From positions 62,001 through 126,000 of the forward strand of contig NZ_AAUW01000002.1 of NCBI RefSeq assembly GCF_000168975.1: a stretch of DNA of 64,000 bases. Direction: 5' to 3'. The translations under genes and the position numbers were made by a program. Below the pieces are notes generated by a model, which was given only the letters and a program-made list of their open reading frames with translations, was not told where the DNA came from and searched no databases. Within the stretch, counting starts at the first letter, position 1; each line of letters begins with the position of its first letter. Below are positions 54,144-62,850 of this stretch, one piece after another. The DNA comes from Roseibium aggregatum IAM 12614 (GTDB lineage Bacteria; Pseudomonadota; Alphaproteobacteria; Rhizobiales; Stappiaceae).

Positions 54144-54631
54144 GAGGATGCTCCTGTGCAGTCTGTTTGCTTGAGATTGAATTGGGTGCGGCGCGCGAAA
54201 GCTTTCGTAAAAGCAATCACCTCCCTGCGCATCCAATGGGAAAGAATAATGAGCTGCGAACACAAGTTCGCTGTGAAGGCCTTTAGATTAATTCTTATTA
54301 ATTCAGCCTTCATTTGACGCATATACGATTTTCTTGCTCGAAATAAGCCTGACCACCTTCTCAGATCGAGAAGAAGGTCATGCCCGGTATTTGTACCGAG
54401 TTCAGGCCCAACCGCCAATACAATTGCATTAAGAATGCCACTAGCACAACAGTATAGTCTCAACTCTTGTACCAATCATACGTCAAATTTCGTGGCCACG
54501 CCTTCAAACGACATTTTAGTGCCGGTATTCGTCATGTTGAATAATTTTCTTACTGATGAAACGAATCTCTTCACACTTAAAAAGTGTTTAACCGCAACAA
54601 AATCAACTATTAAGTGCTGCATTTCAGCAGG
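54144..54631. other. AT-rich gap upstream of the betaine transporter operon
   Basis: 488 bp without a gene. The part 54280-54610 is AT-rich and should hold the minus-strand promoter of the transporter. A 15-bp perfect dyad ACACTT-N3-AAGTGT lies at 54573-54587, and a hairpin AGCAGGTC/GACCTGCT (54627-54649) overlaps the LysR gene end. Confidence 0.5.
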
Positions 54632-55492
54632 TCACTTGACGACCTGCTCACGCAGGACCTCGTGCACGAGGTCGGCAAGTACCGGTGCGGCACAAGCGTG
54701 TTTTCGCAAGTAAACCATTTCGCGTCCCGTGCCGCCCGGAAGAGCTTTCAAGGTCATCGCCGGTCCATGCGTCCGCAAGCCCTGCCAGACAGGCAGGATC
54801 GCCTGTCCGGCTCCGTGAGACACCATCTGCGCAATCGTTTCAGGGGCATCGAGTTCGCAAAATATGTGCTCTTCGCCAACCATCCCCCCGAACGCCGCCC
54901 ATAGCTTGCGGCCGCCCCACGACTGTCTGTCGTAGACGATCCAGGGCAGGTCTTCAGCACTGAACGATGTGTAACGGTCCGGTGGCAAGGCATGAACGAC
55001 AGCCTGAACCTCCAGCGTTCGGCTGATGATGTCCTTGGGCAAATCAAAGGGAGCGGCAACCGTGATGGCCGCGTCCAGGCCCCCGTTGCGCAAACCTTCG
55101 TAAAGATCGGCCGACGTCCCGGGCCGGACTGTCAGCACAGCCTGAGGCGCCTTGACCCGGAAGTGTTGAATGACAGCAGGCACCGTGTCCGAAAGCGCCG
55201 TCGACACAGCCCCCAGCCGGAACGGGCCACTCAGACCGGAAGCATCTATGCCGCTGATCAATTGTTCCGCGTCGCGCACCAGACGACGCGCCGCAGGCAA
55301 AAGCCGGAAGCAGGTTTCGGTCGGCAAGGCCGCGTGCGCCGTCCGGTTCAACAGCGCTGCTCCGAATTCGGCTTCCAGCACACGGATACGCTGGCTCACA
55401 GCAGCGGCCGTTAGCCCCTGCTGGCGAGCCGCAGCCGCGATGGAGCCGGTTTCGGCAACGGCCAGCAGGCTTTCGAGAAAATGGGTATCCAA
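54632..55492 (-). CDS. LysR-family transcriptional regulator
   Basis: A 286-residue regulator. The winged helix at residues 1-60 reads MDTHFLESLLAVAETGSIAA then QQGLTAAAVSQRIRVLEAEF, typical of LysR, followed by a linker helix and a two-lobe effector domain (GPFRLGAVSTALSDTVPAVI, AAITVAAPFDLPKDI). It is divergent from the VOC protein gene with a 90-bp shared region, so it likely controls the VOC-reductase pair. Confidence 0.92.
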   Translation of the reverse strand: MDTHFLESLLAVAETGSIAAAARQQGLTAAAVSQRIRVLEAEFGAALLNRTAHAALPTETCFRLLPAARRLVRDAEQLISGIDASGLSGPFRLGAVSTALSDTVPAVIQHFRVKAPQAVLTVRPGTSADLYEGLRNGGLDAAITVAAPFDLPKDIISRTLEVQAVVHALPPDRYTSFSAEDLPWIVYDRQSWGGRKLWAAFGGMVGEEHIFCELDAPETIAQMVSHGAGQAILPVWQGLRTHGPAMTLKALPGGTGREMVYLRKHACAAPVLADLVHEVLREQVVK

Positions 55493-55582
55493 AATATTTT
55501 CCTTCGCTCAGAAGCAGAAAAACATCTTAAATGTTTTGGATCGGATCTGCTACTCAACACTCGTTTTCAAAGGAGCCGAGCG

Positions 55583-55996
55583 ATGCAACCCTGTTTCCAT
55601 CTTGCCTACCACGTTACCGATCTGGACGAAGCCCGTGCGTTCTACGGCGGCCTGCTTGGCTGCAAGGAGGGCCGCAGCACAGACACCTGGGTCGATTTCA
55701 ATTTCTTCGGCCATCAGGTTTCACTCCATCTCGGCAAACCGTTTGAAACGACCAACACAGGCAAGGTTGGGGATCACATGGTGCCGATGCCGCATCTGGG
55801 GGTGGTGCTGGACATGGAGACCTGGAAGGCGCTTGCGCAAAAATTGACAGACGCTAACCTCGCCTTCGTCATCGCCCCGACCGTCCGGTTCGAGGGCCAA
55901 CCCGGCGAGCAGAGCACCATGTTTTTCAAAGACCCTTCCGGCAACCCCATCGAAATAAAAGGCTTTGCGGATGAAGCCGGGGTTTTTGCCGCATGA
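55583..55996 (+). CDS. VOC-family (glyoxalase/dioxygenase fold) protein
   Basis: A 137-residue protein with two beta-alpha-beta-beta-beta units: FHLAYHVTDLDEARAFYGGL in the first, and a second ending FFKDPSGNPIEIKGF, with His near the start, His in FFGHQVSLHL and Glu in IEIKGF as possible metal ligands. AGGAG 8 bases before ATG 55583 decides the start over an open upstream frame. It overlaps the next gene by 4 bases (ATGA). Substrate unknown; dioxygenase or lyase activities are typical of the fold. Confidence 0.88.
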   Translation: MQPCFHLAYHVTDLDEARAFYGGLLGCKEGRSTDTWVDFNFFGHQVSLHLGKPFETTNTGKVGDHMVPMPHLGVVLDMETWKALAQKLTDANLAFVIAPTVRFEGQPGEQSTMFFKDPSGNPIEIKGFADEAGVFAA

Positions 55997-56940
55997 GGCC
56001 AGTTGTCCCCTTCGTATCTTCCGCCAGCCCCGATGAGCGCCAGACTTGGCGGGCGGCCCTGCCGCAGGCTCTCGACGGTATCGCCGCCGTCAAGCCGTTT
56101 GAGGACCTGACGGAAGAGGAACGCACCGCAGCGCGCGTTGCCATTGTCGCCAATCCCGATCCGGCCAATGTAGCAGCTCTTCCCAATCTGGTCTGGGTGC
56201 AAAGCCTGTGGGCCGGCGTGGAGCGCCTGATGAGTGAACTTCCTGCGGACGGCCCGCAGATCGTCCGCCTCACGGATCCGCAAATGGCGGAAACCATGTC
56301 GGAAGCCGTTCTCGCCTGGACGCTTTACCTGCACAGGGCCATGCCCCGGTACATGGCCCAGCAGCGCCAGAAGATCTGGCAGGATCATGAACTCAAAAGC
56401 CCTCAGGAACGCACGGTCGGCGTCCTGGGCCTGGGCAAGCTCGGCGCAGCGTCTGCCTTGCGGATGAAAGCCAACGGCTTCAACGTGCTTGGCTGGAGCC
56501 GGTCCAAAAAAACAATCGAGGGCATTGTCTGCCGCCATGGCCGCGACGGCCTTCTGGAGGTGCTCGGCCAGTCGGATTTCATCGTCCTGCTGATGCCGTT
56601 GACGGATGAAACACGAGGGCTGATCGGCCAGGACGAACTGAGCGTCTGCAAGAAGGGTGCTTCGGTCATCAACTTCGCCCGGGGCCCGATTATCGACACC
56701 GCCGCTCTCATCAACGCACTCGACAACGGCCCACTCGACCATGCCGTTCTCGACGTCTTCGATGAAGAGCCGCTGCCGCCGTCAAGTCCGCTGTGGGATC
56801 ATGACAAGGTCACGGTCCTGCCGCACATCACCGCTCCAACCGGCATCAGCACTACCTCCAGGATCGTTGCCGACAATATCGGCCGGTATTTTGAAGACGG
56901 CACGGTTCCACCGGCAGTCGACCGGGAGCGTGGATACTGA
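55993..56940 (+). CDS. D-2-hydroxyacid dehydrogenase, glyoxylate/hydroxypyruvate reductase A type
   Basis: A 315-residue NAD(P)H-dependent reductase. The Rossmann motif is GVLGLGKLGAASALRMKANG, and the catalytic Arg, Glu and His are in NFARGPIID, DVFDEEPLP and VLPHITAPT. The GhrA branch is suggested by length and by WVQSLWAGVERLM near residue 60. It is co-translated with the VOC protein. The likely role is reduction of a 2-keto acid such as glyoxylate or hydroxypyruvate. Confidence 0.9.
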   Translation: MRPVVPFVSSASPDERQTWRAALPQALDGIAAVKPFEDLTEEERTAARVAIVANPDPANVAALPNLVWVQSLWAGVERLMSELPADGPQIVRLTDPQMAETMSEAVLAWTLYLHRAMPRYMAQQRQKIWQDHELKSPQERTVGVLGLGKLGAASALRMKANGFNVLGWSRSKKTIEGIVCRHGRDGLLEVLGQSDFIVLLMPLTDETRGLIGQDELSVCKKGASVINFARGPIIDTAALINALDNGPLDHAVLDVFDEEPLPPSSPLWDHDKVTVLPHITAPTGISTTSRIVADNIGRYFEDGTVPPAVDRERGY

Positions 56941-57025
56941 CATTTGATCCGCCGGCCGTCGCAATAGTGTCAAGGATCAGCCTCTAATCAGGCGGCAACC
57001 GTATCGTCTATTTCAAAGGTGTTTC

Positions 57026-57844
57026 ATGACCGACCTACCCATTCTCGGCGCCGCGCTGACAGTCTCCTCGCTGGAAACCCATCGCAAGCTGATGCTGGAC
57101 AAACCACGAGATCTGGAATTGCAGGACTTCTGGCCAGCGGAAGTTCTCAATGGCGACTGGAAGCCGATTGTCGAAAAGGCCAAAAAACTGCTCGACGGCC
57201 ATCAGGGCCGCGTCGGCATCCACGGCCCTTTCTTCGGCTTTACCGTCGACAGCATGGATGTCGAGGTGCGCGAGATCGTGCGCAAGCGCCTGCTGCAGGG
57301 GCTGGAAGTCTGCGAGGCCCTGGGTGGCACCCATATGGTGGTGCACAGCCCCTTCACGACGTGGGACTACAACAACCTCGACAATTACGAAAATGGCAGG
57401 CAGCGCAAGATAGAGCTCTGCCACCTGACCATGACGGACGCGGTCAAGCGAGCCGAAGACATCGGCTGCGAACTTGTCATCGAGAATATCGAGGACAAGG
57501 ATCCCTCTGCCCGGATCGAACTGGCCGAAAGCTTCGGTTCGGATGCGGTGAAAATCTCGATCGACACCGGCCATGCGCATTATGCCCATGGCACGACCGG
57601 CGCTCCACCGGTTGATTATTACGTCAAGATCGCCGGCAACCGCCTTCGCCACATCCACCTGCAGGACGCGGACGGCTACGCCGACCGCCACTGGACACTT
57701 GGGCAGGGCACCATCAACTGGCATTCCGTGTTCGATGCGCTGTCCAAGCTCGACAGTGACCCGCGCCTGATCATCGAACTGCGCGACCATTCCGGCCTGC
57801 CGGCCTCGATCGCCAACATGGCCGCACTTGGCCTGGCGCAGTAA
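57026..57844 (+). CDS. TIM-barrel sugar phosphate isomerase/epimerase-like protein
   Basis: A 272-residue AP-endonuclease-2/xylose-isomerase-like barrel. Metal-ligand patterns are visible: ELVIENIEDKDP (Glu), SIDTGHAHYAHG (Asp, His), RHIHLQDADGYADRHW (His, Asp) and LIIELRDHSG (Glu). Such proteins isomerise sugars or sugar acids in many catabolic loci. It follows the reductase gene by 85 bp on the same strand and may be its partner. The substrate is not predictable. Confidence 0.88.
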   Translation: MTDLPILGAALTVSSLETHRKLMLDKPRDLELQDFWPAEVLNGDWKPIVEKAKKLLDGHQGRVGIHGPFFGFTVDSMDVEVREIVRKRLLQGLEVCEALGGTHMVVHSPFTTWDYNNLDNYENGRQRKIELCHLTMTDAVKRAEDIGCELVIENIEDKDPSARIELAESFGSDAVKISIDTGHAHYAHGTTGAPPVDYYVKIAGNRLRHIHLQDADGYADRHWTLGQGTINWHSVFDALSKLDSDPRLIIELRDHSGLPASIANMAALGLAQ

Positions 57845-57861
57845 CCACAAGACAGCTCTGC

Positions 57862-57889
57862 ACGACGGCGCCTGTCAGTGCGCCGTCGT
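57862..57889 (+). terminator. Stem-loop after the isomerase-like gene
   Basis: ACGACGGCGC (57862-57871) pairs perfectly with GCGCCGTCGT (57880-57889) around an 8-base loop. There is no T-run. Its right arm touches the repeat that starts at 57885. Confidence 0.6.
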
Positions 57890-57950
57890 TCCGGGAAAGT
57901 GCAACGCAAGACGCACGTCGATCCGGAATGCTGCGCTTGTCCGAAATGAC
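57885..57950. repeat. Shortened copy of the GTCATTCCGGA palindromic element
   Basis: It starts GTCGTTCCGG and ends TTGTCCGAAATGAC, with GATCCGGAAT in the middle, matching the element at 60811-60974 with an internal deletion. It lies between convergent genes. Confidence 0.7.
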
Positions 57951-57989
57951 GCTCAGACGAGAGCCTGAGCGCACAATGTTCGAGAAAAC

Positions 57990-59414
57990 TCAGCCCATCG
58001 CCCAGGGGCCGTGGTAGCCGCTGCCGTCCTTGTCGGTGCGCTCAAACCCATGGGCGCCGAAGAAATCGCGCTGGCCCTGAAGCATGTTGGCGGTGGAGCG
58101 GCCGGTGCGCATGATGTCGAAATAGGACAGCGCTGCCGAAAGCGCCGGAACCGGCAAGCCGTGCATGGCCGACTGGGCAACGACCTGGCGCAGCATCGCT
58201 TCGGTTTCCTTCAGCTTTGCCGAGAAGAACGGCGCCAGCATCAGGTTGCGTTCGGCGTTGTCCGAGAGTGCGGACGACATGTCGTTCAGCATGGACGAGC
58301 GGATGATGCAGCCGTTGCGCCAGATCTTGGCGATTTCCGGCAGGGGCATTGCCCAGCCATATTGCTTGGCTGCTTCCAGGATCAGACCGAAGCCCTGCGC
58401 ATAGCAGATGATCTTGCCGGCAACGAGCGCCGCTTCCAGCGCATCGATGGCCACCGCTTCGCGGTCCATGCCGGTGGGTGCCGCGCCGAATTCGGCTTCG
58501 CCTTCCTTGCGTTCCTCATACCGCGCCGACATGTTGCGCACGGCAACCGCCGCCTCAATGGCGCTCGCCGGCGTGCCCAGCATCAGAGCCTCGATGGCGG
58601 TCCAGCGGCCGGTGCCTTTCTGGCCGGCCTTGTCGAGAATGATGTCGAGCATCGGCTTGCCGGTGTCCGGATCTGCAGTCTTGGCAACCTTGCCGGAAAT
58701 CTCGATCAGGTAGGACTGCAGGATGCCGCCGTTCCACTTCTCGAAGACATCGCCGATCTCGGACGCCGACATGCCGAAACCGTCACGCATGACGCCGTAG
58801 ACTTCGGCAATCATCTGCATGTCGGCATATTCGATGCCGTTATGGACGGTCTTGACCAGATGGCCCGCGCCCGCTTCACCCAGATAAGCCGCACAGGGCG
58901 TTTCTTCGTGCTTGGCGGAGATCGCTTCCAGAATATGTCCGACCTGATCCCACGCGTCCTTCGCACCGCCGCCCATGATGGACGGACCGAAGCGCGCGCC
59001 TTCCTCGCCACCGGAAACGCCGATGCCCATGAAGCGCGGGCCCTTCTCGGCAGCATCCGCCGCACGGCGGTTGGTGTCGTGGTAATTGGCATTGCCCGCA
59101 TCGATGATGAGATCGCCGGCATCGAGCAGCGGCCGCAGAGCTTCGATCTGCGCATCGACCGCGTCTCCGGCTGGAACCATCAGGATGACCGCGCGCGGCG
59201 TCTTGATGGAGGCAACGAACTCTTCCAGCGTCTTGGTCGGCACGAGTTTCGGCGCAAGTTCACCGGCCTTTGTCATGAACTGGTCGGTCTTTTCCGTGGT
59301 CCGGTTGAAGACCGCGATCTGAAAGCCATGTTCGGCAATATTGAGCGCAAGATTGCCACCCATGGTACCGAGACCGATCAGGCCGATTTCCGCGGCCGCG
59401 CCGTTTGAGCTCAT
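57990..59414 (-). CDS. gnd: 6-phosphogluconate dehydrogenase, decarboxylating
   Basis: A 474-residue enzyme of the oxidative pentose phosphate pathway that makes ribulose 5-phosphate, CO2 and NADPH. Motifs are IGLIGLGTMGGNLALNIAEH, GVSGGEEGARFGPSIMGGG, KTVHNGIEYADMQMIAEVYG with the catalytic Lys, and KAGQKGTGRW. The length is standard for the long form. ATG 59414 has AAAGG 7-8 bases upstream and is preferred over ATGs at 59420 and 59429. It stands alone on its strand. Confidence 0.95.
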   Translation of the reverse strand: MSSNGAAAEIGLIGLGTMGGNLALNIAEHGFQIAVFNRTTEKTDQFMTKAGELAPKLVPTKTLEEFVASIKTPRAVILMVPAGDAVDAQIEALRPLLDAGDLIIDAGNANYHDTNRRAADAAEKGPRFMGIGVSGGEEGARFGPSIMGGGAKDAWDQVGHILEAISAKHEETPCAAYLGEAGAGHLVKTVHNGIEYADMQMIAEVYGVMRDGFGMSASEIGDVFEKWNGGILQSYLIEISGKVAKTADPDTGKPMLDIILDKAGQKGTGRWTAIEALMLGTPASAIEAAVAVRNMSARYEERKEGEAEFGAAPTGMDREAVAIDALEAALVAGKIICYAQGFGLILEAAKQYGWAMPLPEIAKIWRNGCIIRSSMLNDMSSALSDNAERNLMLAPFFSAKLKETEAMLRQVVAQSAMHGLPVPALSAALSYFDIMRTGRSTANMLQGQRDFFGAHGFERTDKDGSGYHGPWAMG

Positions 59415-59761
59415 GAACATGCCTTTCATAAATCGATTAATGTCTGGTGGGGCGGTGATAGCCGACAAGCTCTCCAACGGCAATCTCTCGATTGGGCAAG
59501 ATCATGTAAAATCCTCGCGCATTCGGAAGCGGCGGCCCCACCTTCCAAATGCGTCTGCTTTGGATTGTTCTGAACGCAGAACGGATATGTCCCATGACGG
59601 CACATACGCCACCGATTAACGCCGTTCTACCTGACCCTTCTTCATTTAGCCGGCTAAATTACTCGTAAAAATACTGGCATTCCGAATAAAACTGTCATGT
59701 AGAGCTGATAGGCGATCTTCATCCGCAACCCTTTTGCTGTTGTGCGCAAAGGATCTGTCAC
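59415..59761. other. 347-bp gap between divergent gnd and the ferric-type transporter
   Basis: No gene is seen. It must hold both promoters. A perfect 16-bp palindrome is at 59644-59659, and a TTCTG-N4-CAGAA dyad lies near 59568-59581. Confidence 0.5.
59644..59659. promoter_or_regulatory. 16-bp perfect palindrome ATTTAGCCGGCTAAAT, candidate operator
   Basis: The sequence equals its own reverse complement and has a central CG, as LacI-family operators do. It lies 103 bp before the binding-protein gene. The cognate regulator is not identified. Confidence 0.5.
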
Positions 59762-60742
59762 ATGAAAAAGCTTCTGATTGCAGCCGGCCTTCTGGCCGCG
59801 GCATCCGCCTCCGCCTACGCTGAAGATGTTACCGGCAAGCTGGTGCTCTACACTTCGCAGCCGAATGCCGACGCCCAGGCGACCGTTGATGCCTTCACCG
59901 CGGCGCATCCCGGCGTTGAAGTCGAGTGGGTGCGCGATGGCACCACCAAGATCATGGCGAAGCTGCTGGCCGAATTCGAAGCCGGCGCACCGAAGCCGGA
60001 CGTTCTTCTGATCGCCGACATGGTGACCATGGAAAGCCTGAAGCAGGAAGACCGCCTGATGGCCCATGAGGCGGCTGACGTTTCCGCCTACGACCCGGCG
60101 ATCATGGACAAGGACAAGACCTACTTCTCCACCAAGCTGATCACCACCGGCATCATGTACAACACCAATGCGACGATGAAGCCGACGTCCTACAAGGACC
60201 TCTTGAAGCCGGAAGCCAAGGACAAGCTGGCCATGCCCTCGCCGCTGACCTCCGGTGCCGCAACCATCCACATGACCGCGCTGACCTCCAACCCGGATCT
60301 CGGCTGGGCCTATTACGAAGGCCTCGCAGACCAGGGCGCCAACCCGCAGGGCGGCAATGGCGGTGTCTACAAGGCGATTGCCGGTGGCGAAAAGCTGTAT
60401 GGCTTCGTTGTCGACTTCCTGCCGATCCGCGAAAAGGTAAAAGGCGCCCCGGTTGAGTTCGTCTTCCCGGAAGAAGGCGTTTCCGCTGTCACCGAACCGG
60501 TCGCGATCCTCTCCACCGCGCAGAACCCGGATGCGGCCAAGGCATTCGTCGACTTCCTGATCTCCGAAGACGGTCAGAAACTTGCTGCTTCCCAGGGTTA
60601 TCTGCCGGCGCACCCGGGCGTCCCGGCTCCGGAAGGCTTCCCGGCTCGCGATCAGATCAAGCTCATGAAGTTCGATCCTGCCGAAGCCCTGAAACAGGAC
60701 CAGGCCAACAAGATGAAGTTTTCCGAGATCTTCGGCGGGTAA
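59762..60742 (+). CDS. ABC transporter binding protein, ferric iron/2-aminoethylphosphonate type
   Basis: A 326-residue class-2 binding protein with a signal peptide at 1-20 (MKKLLIAAGLLAAASASAYA). It has LVLYTSQPNADAQATVDAFT, PDVLLIADMVTMESLKQE and ITTGIMYNTNATMKPTSYKD, as in FbpA/FutA and PhnS-like proteins. NPDLGWAYYEGLADQGANP holds paired Tyr residues that could coordinate iron. The stop is followed by a stem-loop and a palindromic repeat, then the permease gene. Iron is the first guess, with phosphonate or polyamine as alternatives. Confidence 0.88.
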   Translation: MKKLLIAAGLLAAASASAYAEDVTGKLVLYTSQPNADAQATVDAFTAAHPGVEVEWVRDGTTKIMAKLLAEFEAGAPKPDVLLIADMVTMESLKQEDRLMAHEAADVSAYDPAIMDKDKTYFSTKLITTGIMYNTNATMKPTSYKDLLKPEAKDKLAMPSPLTSGAATIHMTALTSNPDLGWAYYEGLADQGANPQGGNGGVYKAIAGGEKLYGFVVDFLPIREKVKGAPVEFVFPEEGVSAVTEPVAILSTAQNPDAAKAFVDFLISEDGQKLAASQGYLPAHPGVPAPEGFPARDQIKLMKFDPAEALKQDQANKMKFSEIFGG

Positions 60743-60765
60743 GGCTGCCGACTCAAAACAAGTTC

Positions 60766-60795
60766 GGCTGCGCGGTACTCGTTTCCCGCGCGGCC
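60766..60795 (+). terminator. Stem-loop after the ferric-type binding-protein gene
   Basis: GGCTGCGCGG (60766-60775) pairs with CCGCGCGGCC (60786-60795), with one G-U pair, followed by TTCCATTCTTTT. Confidence 0.65.
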
Positions 60796-60810
60796 TTCCA
60801 TTCTTTTCAC

Positions 60811-60974
60811 GTCATTCCGGACAAATGCAGCTCTGCTGCATGCTGATCCGGAATCCAGACATCAGCATGAGCAAAGCGAATACTTTTCCGTTTGGAATTT
60901 GGCCGCGCCTCCGGCGCGAAGTATGTCTGGATTCCGGATCATCGCTCGGCTGCGCCTCACTTGTCCGGAATGAC
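60811..60974. repeat. Palindromic element with GTCATTCCGGA ends, two hairpins
   Basis: The ends GTCATTCCGGACAA and TTGTCCGGAATGAC are inverted. Inside, GATCCGGAATCCAGACAT (from 60844) is mirrored by ATGTCTGGATTCCGGATC. The plan is GTCAT-TCCGGA-loop-TCCGGA-ATCCA, a middle part, then TGGAT-TCCGGA-loop-TCCGGA-ATGAC. It lies within the transporter operon, between binding-protein and permease genes. Confidence 0.9.
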
Positions 60975-60998
60975 TGCGGGAAGCAACGGTAAATCCCT

Positions 60999-62699
60999 GT
61001 GCAGCTATCAAGGCTTTCCGAAAAGACCACCCTCCTCGCACTCGTTCTCGGCGCAACGCTGATCTGCGGCCTGCCGTTGCTGCTCTTGTTCAAGACCGGG
61101 CTGACGGGTGAGCATGGACTGAACTTCGGCCCGCTTCTGGAGGCCATGCAGAACCGGTCGGTCCGCAGCGCGCTATGGCATTCCGTTGAGAGCAGCTTCT
61201 GGTCTGCCCTGGCGGCGACCGCGCTCGGTACCCTGCTCGCACTGCTGATCGGTCTCACCGATATTCGTACCAAGGGGCTGCTGGTCTTCCTGATCCTGCT
61301 GCCGATGATGATCCCGCCGCATGTCACGGCAATTGCCTGGATCCAGGCGCTCGGTCCGGGAAGCCCGGTTTTGCGCTGGCTCGGGCTTGCTCCCGAACTC
61401 GGCTCCACCCACCCGCTTTATTCGCGTGAAGGCCTCGTCCTGCTGCTGACGCTGCAGCACAGCCCGCTGGTGTTCCTTTTGGTGCGCGCCGCGCTCCGGT
61501 CGCTCCCGCGCGAACTATCGGATGCAGCCCGCGTCTCCGGGGCCGGTAGTCTGTTGATGCTGCGCCGGATCACACTGCCGCTTCTGGCCCCTTCACTGCT
61601 GGCCGGTTTCGCACTCGCCTTTGTGGCAGCGCTTGGCAACTTCGGCATCAACGCGCTGATCGGCATTCCCGCGCGCTACACCACCTTGCCCGTATTGGTC
61701 TGGCGGAGGCTGGCAAGCTTCGGGCCTGATGTCCTGCCCAATGTGGCGGTGATTTCGGTCATTCTCTCTGCTGTTGCCCTTGCCGCGATTCTGTTGCAAG
61801 GCGTGTTGCAGCGGCGCATGCGCACCAGCCTCATCGGCCTGCCGCAGGCTCCGCTGGCGATTTCCCTTGGCAGCAAGCGCCCCTTTGTCGAAGCGGCGCT
61901 CTGGCTGTTCGTCGCCTTCGTGCTGCTGTTGCCGACGGCCTCGCTGCTGGCAACCTCGCTGGTCCGCACCTACGGCCTTCAGCTTTCAGCCGAAACCCTG
62001 ACCTTCGAAAACTTCACCGAGGTGCTCTGGCGCCAGTCCGTTACCCTGCGCGCCTTCGCCAATTCCACGATCATCGCCGGATCGGCAGCACTAGCCATCG
62101 CCTTTGTCAGCCTGTTCCTGGCCTATTTCCTCGCGCACCGGAAACGGGCCCACCGAAACTGGGCAAACCTTGCGCTGACACAGTCGGAAATCGCCTTTGC
62201 GGTTCCCGGTCTGGTGATGTCGATCGCCTTCATTCTGGCCTTCATCCGGCCCCTGCCACTTTTGAACATCTCGCTCTACGGCACACTCTGGATCATTCTG
62301 ATTGCTTATGTCTCCGTCTTCCTGGCAGTCGGCCTGAAACCGGTCGCCGCCGCCTTCCTGCAGATGGACCGCTCGCTGGAAGATGCGGCACGGGTGGCCG
62401 GCGCCGGCTTCTTCCGGCGCATGACGCGGATCTTCACCCCGCTCGCAGCCCCGGCGGCTGCCTCCGGGGCAATCCTGGTGTTCCTGACCGCTTACAATGA
62501 AGTGACGGTTTCCGCCCTGCTCTGGTCGACCGGCAACGAAACCATCGGCACCACGATCTTCAACTACGAAGACGGCGGCTACACCACCCTTGCCGCGTCC
62601 ATGTCGGTGGTAGTGGTTGCCGCAACGATTTTCATCATGCTGGCAATGAACGCGCTTGCAAAGCGGGTACCGGCCGGGACGATCCCGTGGAAGGATTGA
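60999..62699 (+). CDS. ABC transporter permease, two fused domains (FbpB type)
   Basis: A 566-residue permease with about twelve hydrophobic spans in two homologous halves. Each half has an EAA-like loop: SDAARVSGAGSLLMLRRITL near residue 175 and EDAARVAGAGFFRRMTRIFT near residue 460. This two-domain form is usual for FbpB/SfuB-type ferric and related importers. GTG 60999 is the only early start without an ATG, and no good ribosome-binding site is seen, so the exact start is uncertain. The ATPase gene of the set is on the opposite strand. Confidence 0.9.
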   Translation: MQLSRLSEKTTLLALVLGATLICGLPLLLLFKTGLTGEHGLNFGPLLEAMQNRSVRSALWHSVESSFWSALAATALGTLLALLIGLTDIRTKGLLVFLILLPMMIPPHVTAIAWIQALGPGSPVLRWLGLAPELGSTHPLYSREGLVLLLTLQHSPLVFLLVRAALRSLPRELSDAARVSGAGSLLMLRRITLPLLAPSLLAGFALAFVAALGNFGINALIGIPARYTTLPVLVWRRLASFGPDVLPNVAVISVILSAVALAAILLQGVLQRRMRTSLIGLPQAPLAISLGSKRPFVEAALWLFVAFVLLLPTASLLATSLVRTYGLQLSAETLTFENFTEVLWRQSVTLRAFANSTIIAGSAALAIAFVSLFLAYFLAHRKRAHRNWANLALTQSEIAFAVPGLVMSIAFILAFIRPLPLLNISLYGTLWIILIAYVSVFLAVGLKPVAAAFLQMDRSLEDAARVAGAGFFRRMTRIFTPLAAPAAASGAILVFLTAYNEVTVSALLWSTGNETIGTTIFNYEDGGYTTLAASMSVVVVAATIFIMLAMNALAKRVPAGTIPWKD

Positions 62700-62715
62700 G
62701 CGATATTCGCAGCTC

Positions 62716-62837
62716 TTGTCATCCCGGGCAAAGCGCAGCGCAGACCTGGGATCGAGTAACCGCAGGCATCGGGGATACGCCAAATCTGCTGCGGCGTACT
62801 GGATCCCGGTCTTGGCTATGCCAAACCGGGATGACAA
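62716..62837. repeat. Palindromic element with TTGTCATCCCGG ends, two hairpins
   Basis: The ends TTGTCATCCCGG and CCGGGATGACAA are inverted. The left half reads GTCAT-CCCGGG-loop-CCTGGG-ATCGA and the right half TGGAT-CCCGG-loop-CCGGG-ATGAC. It fills the gap between the convergent permease and ATPase genes. Confidence 0.88.
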
Positions 62838-62850
62838 CAAGGAACAAAAC

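Noticed and set aside
54573-54587. Dyad ACACTT-N3-AAGTGT as operator of the betaine transporter
   Set aside because: It is about 430 bp from the transporter start and close to the LysR gene end; no support beyond symmetry.
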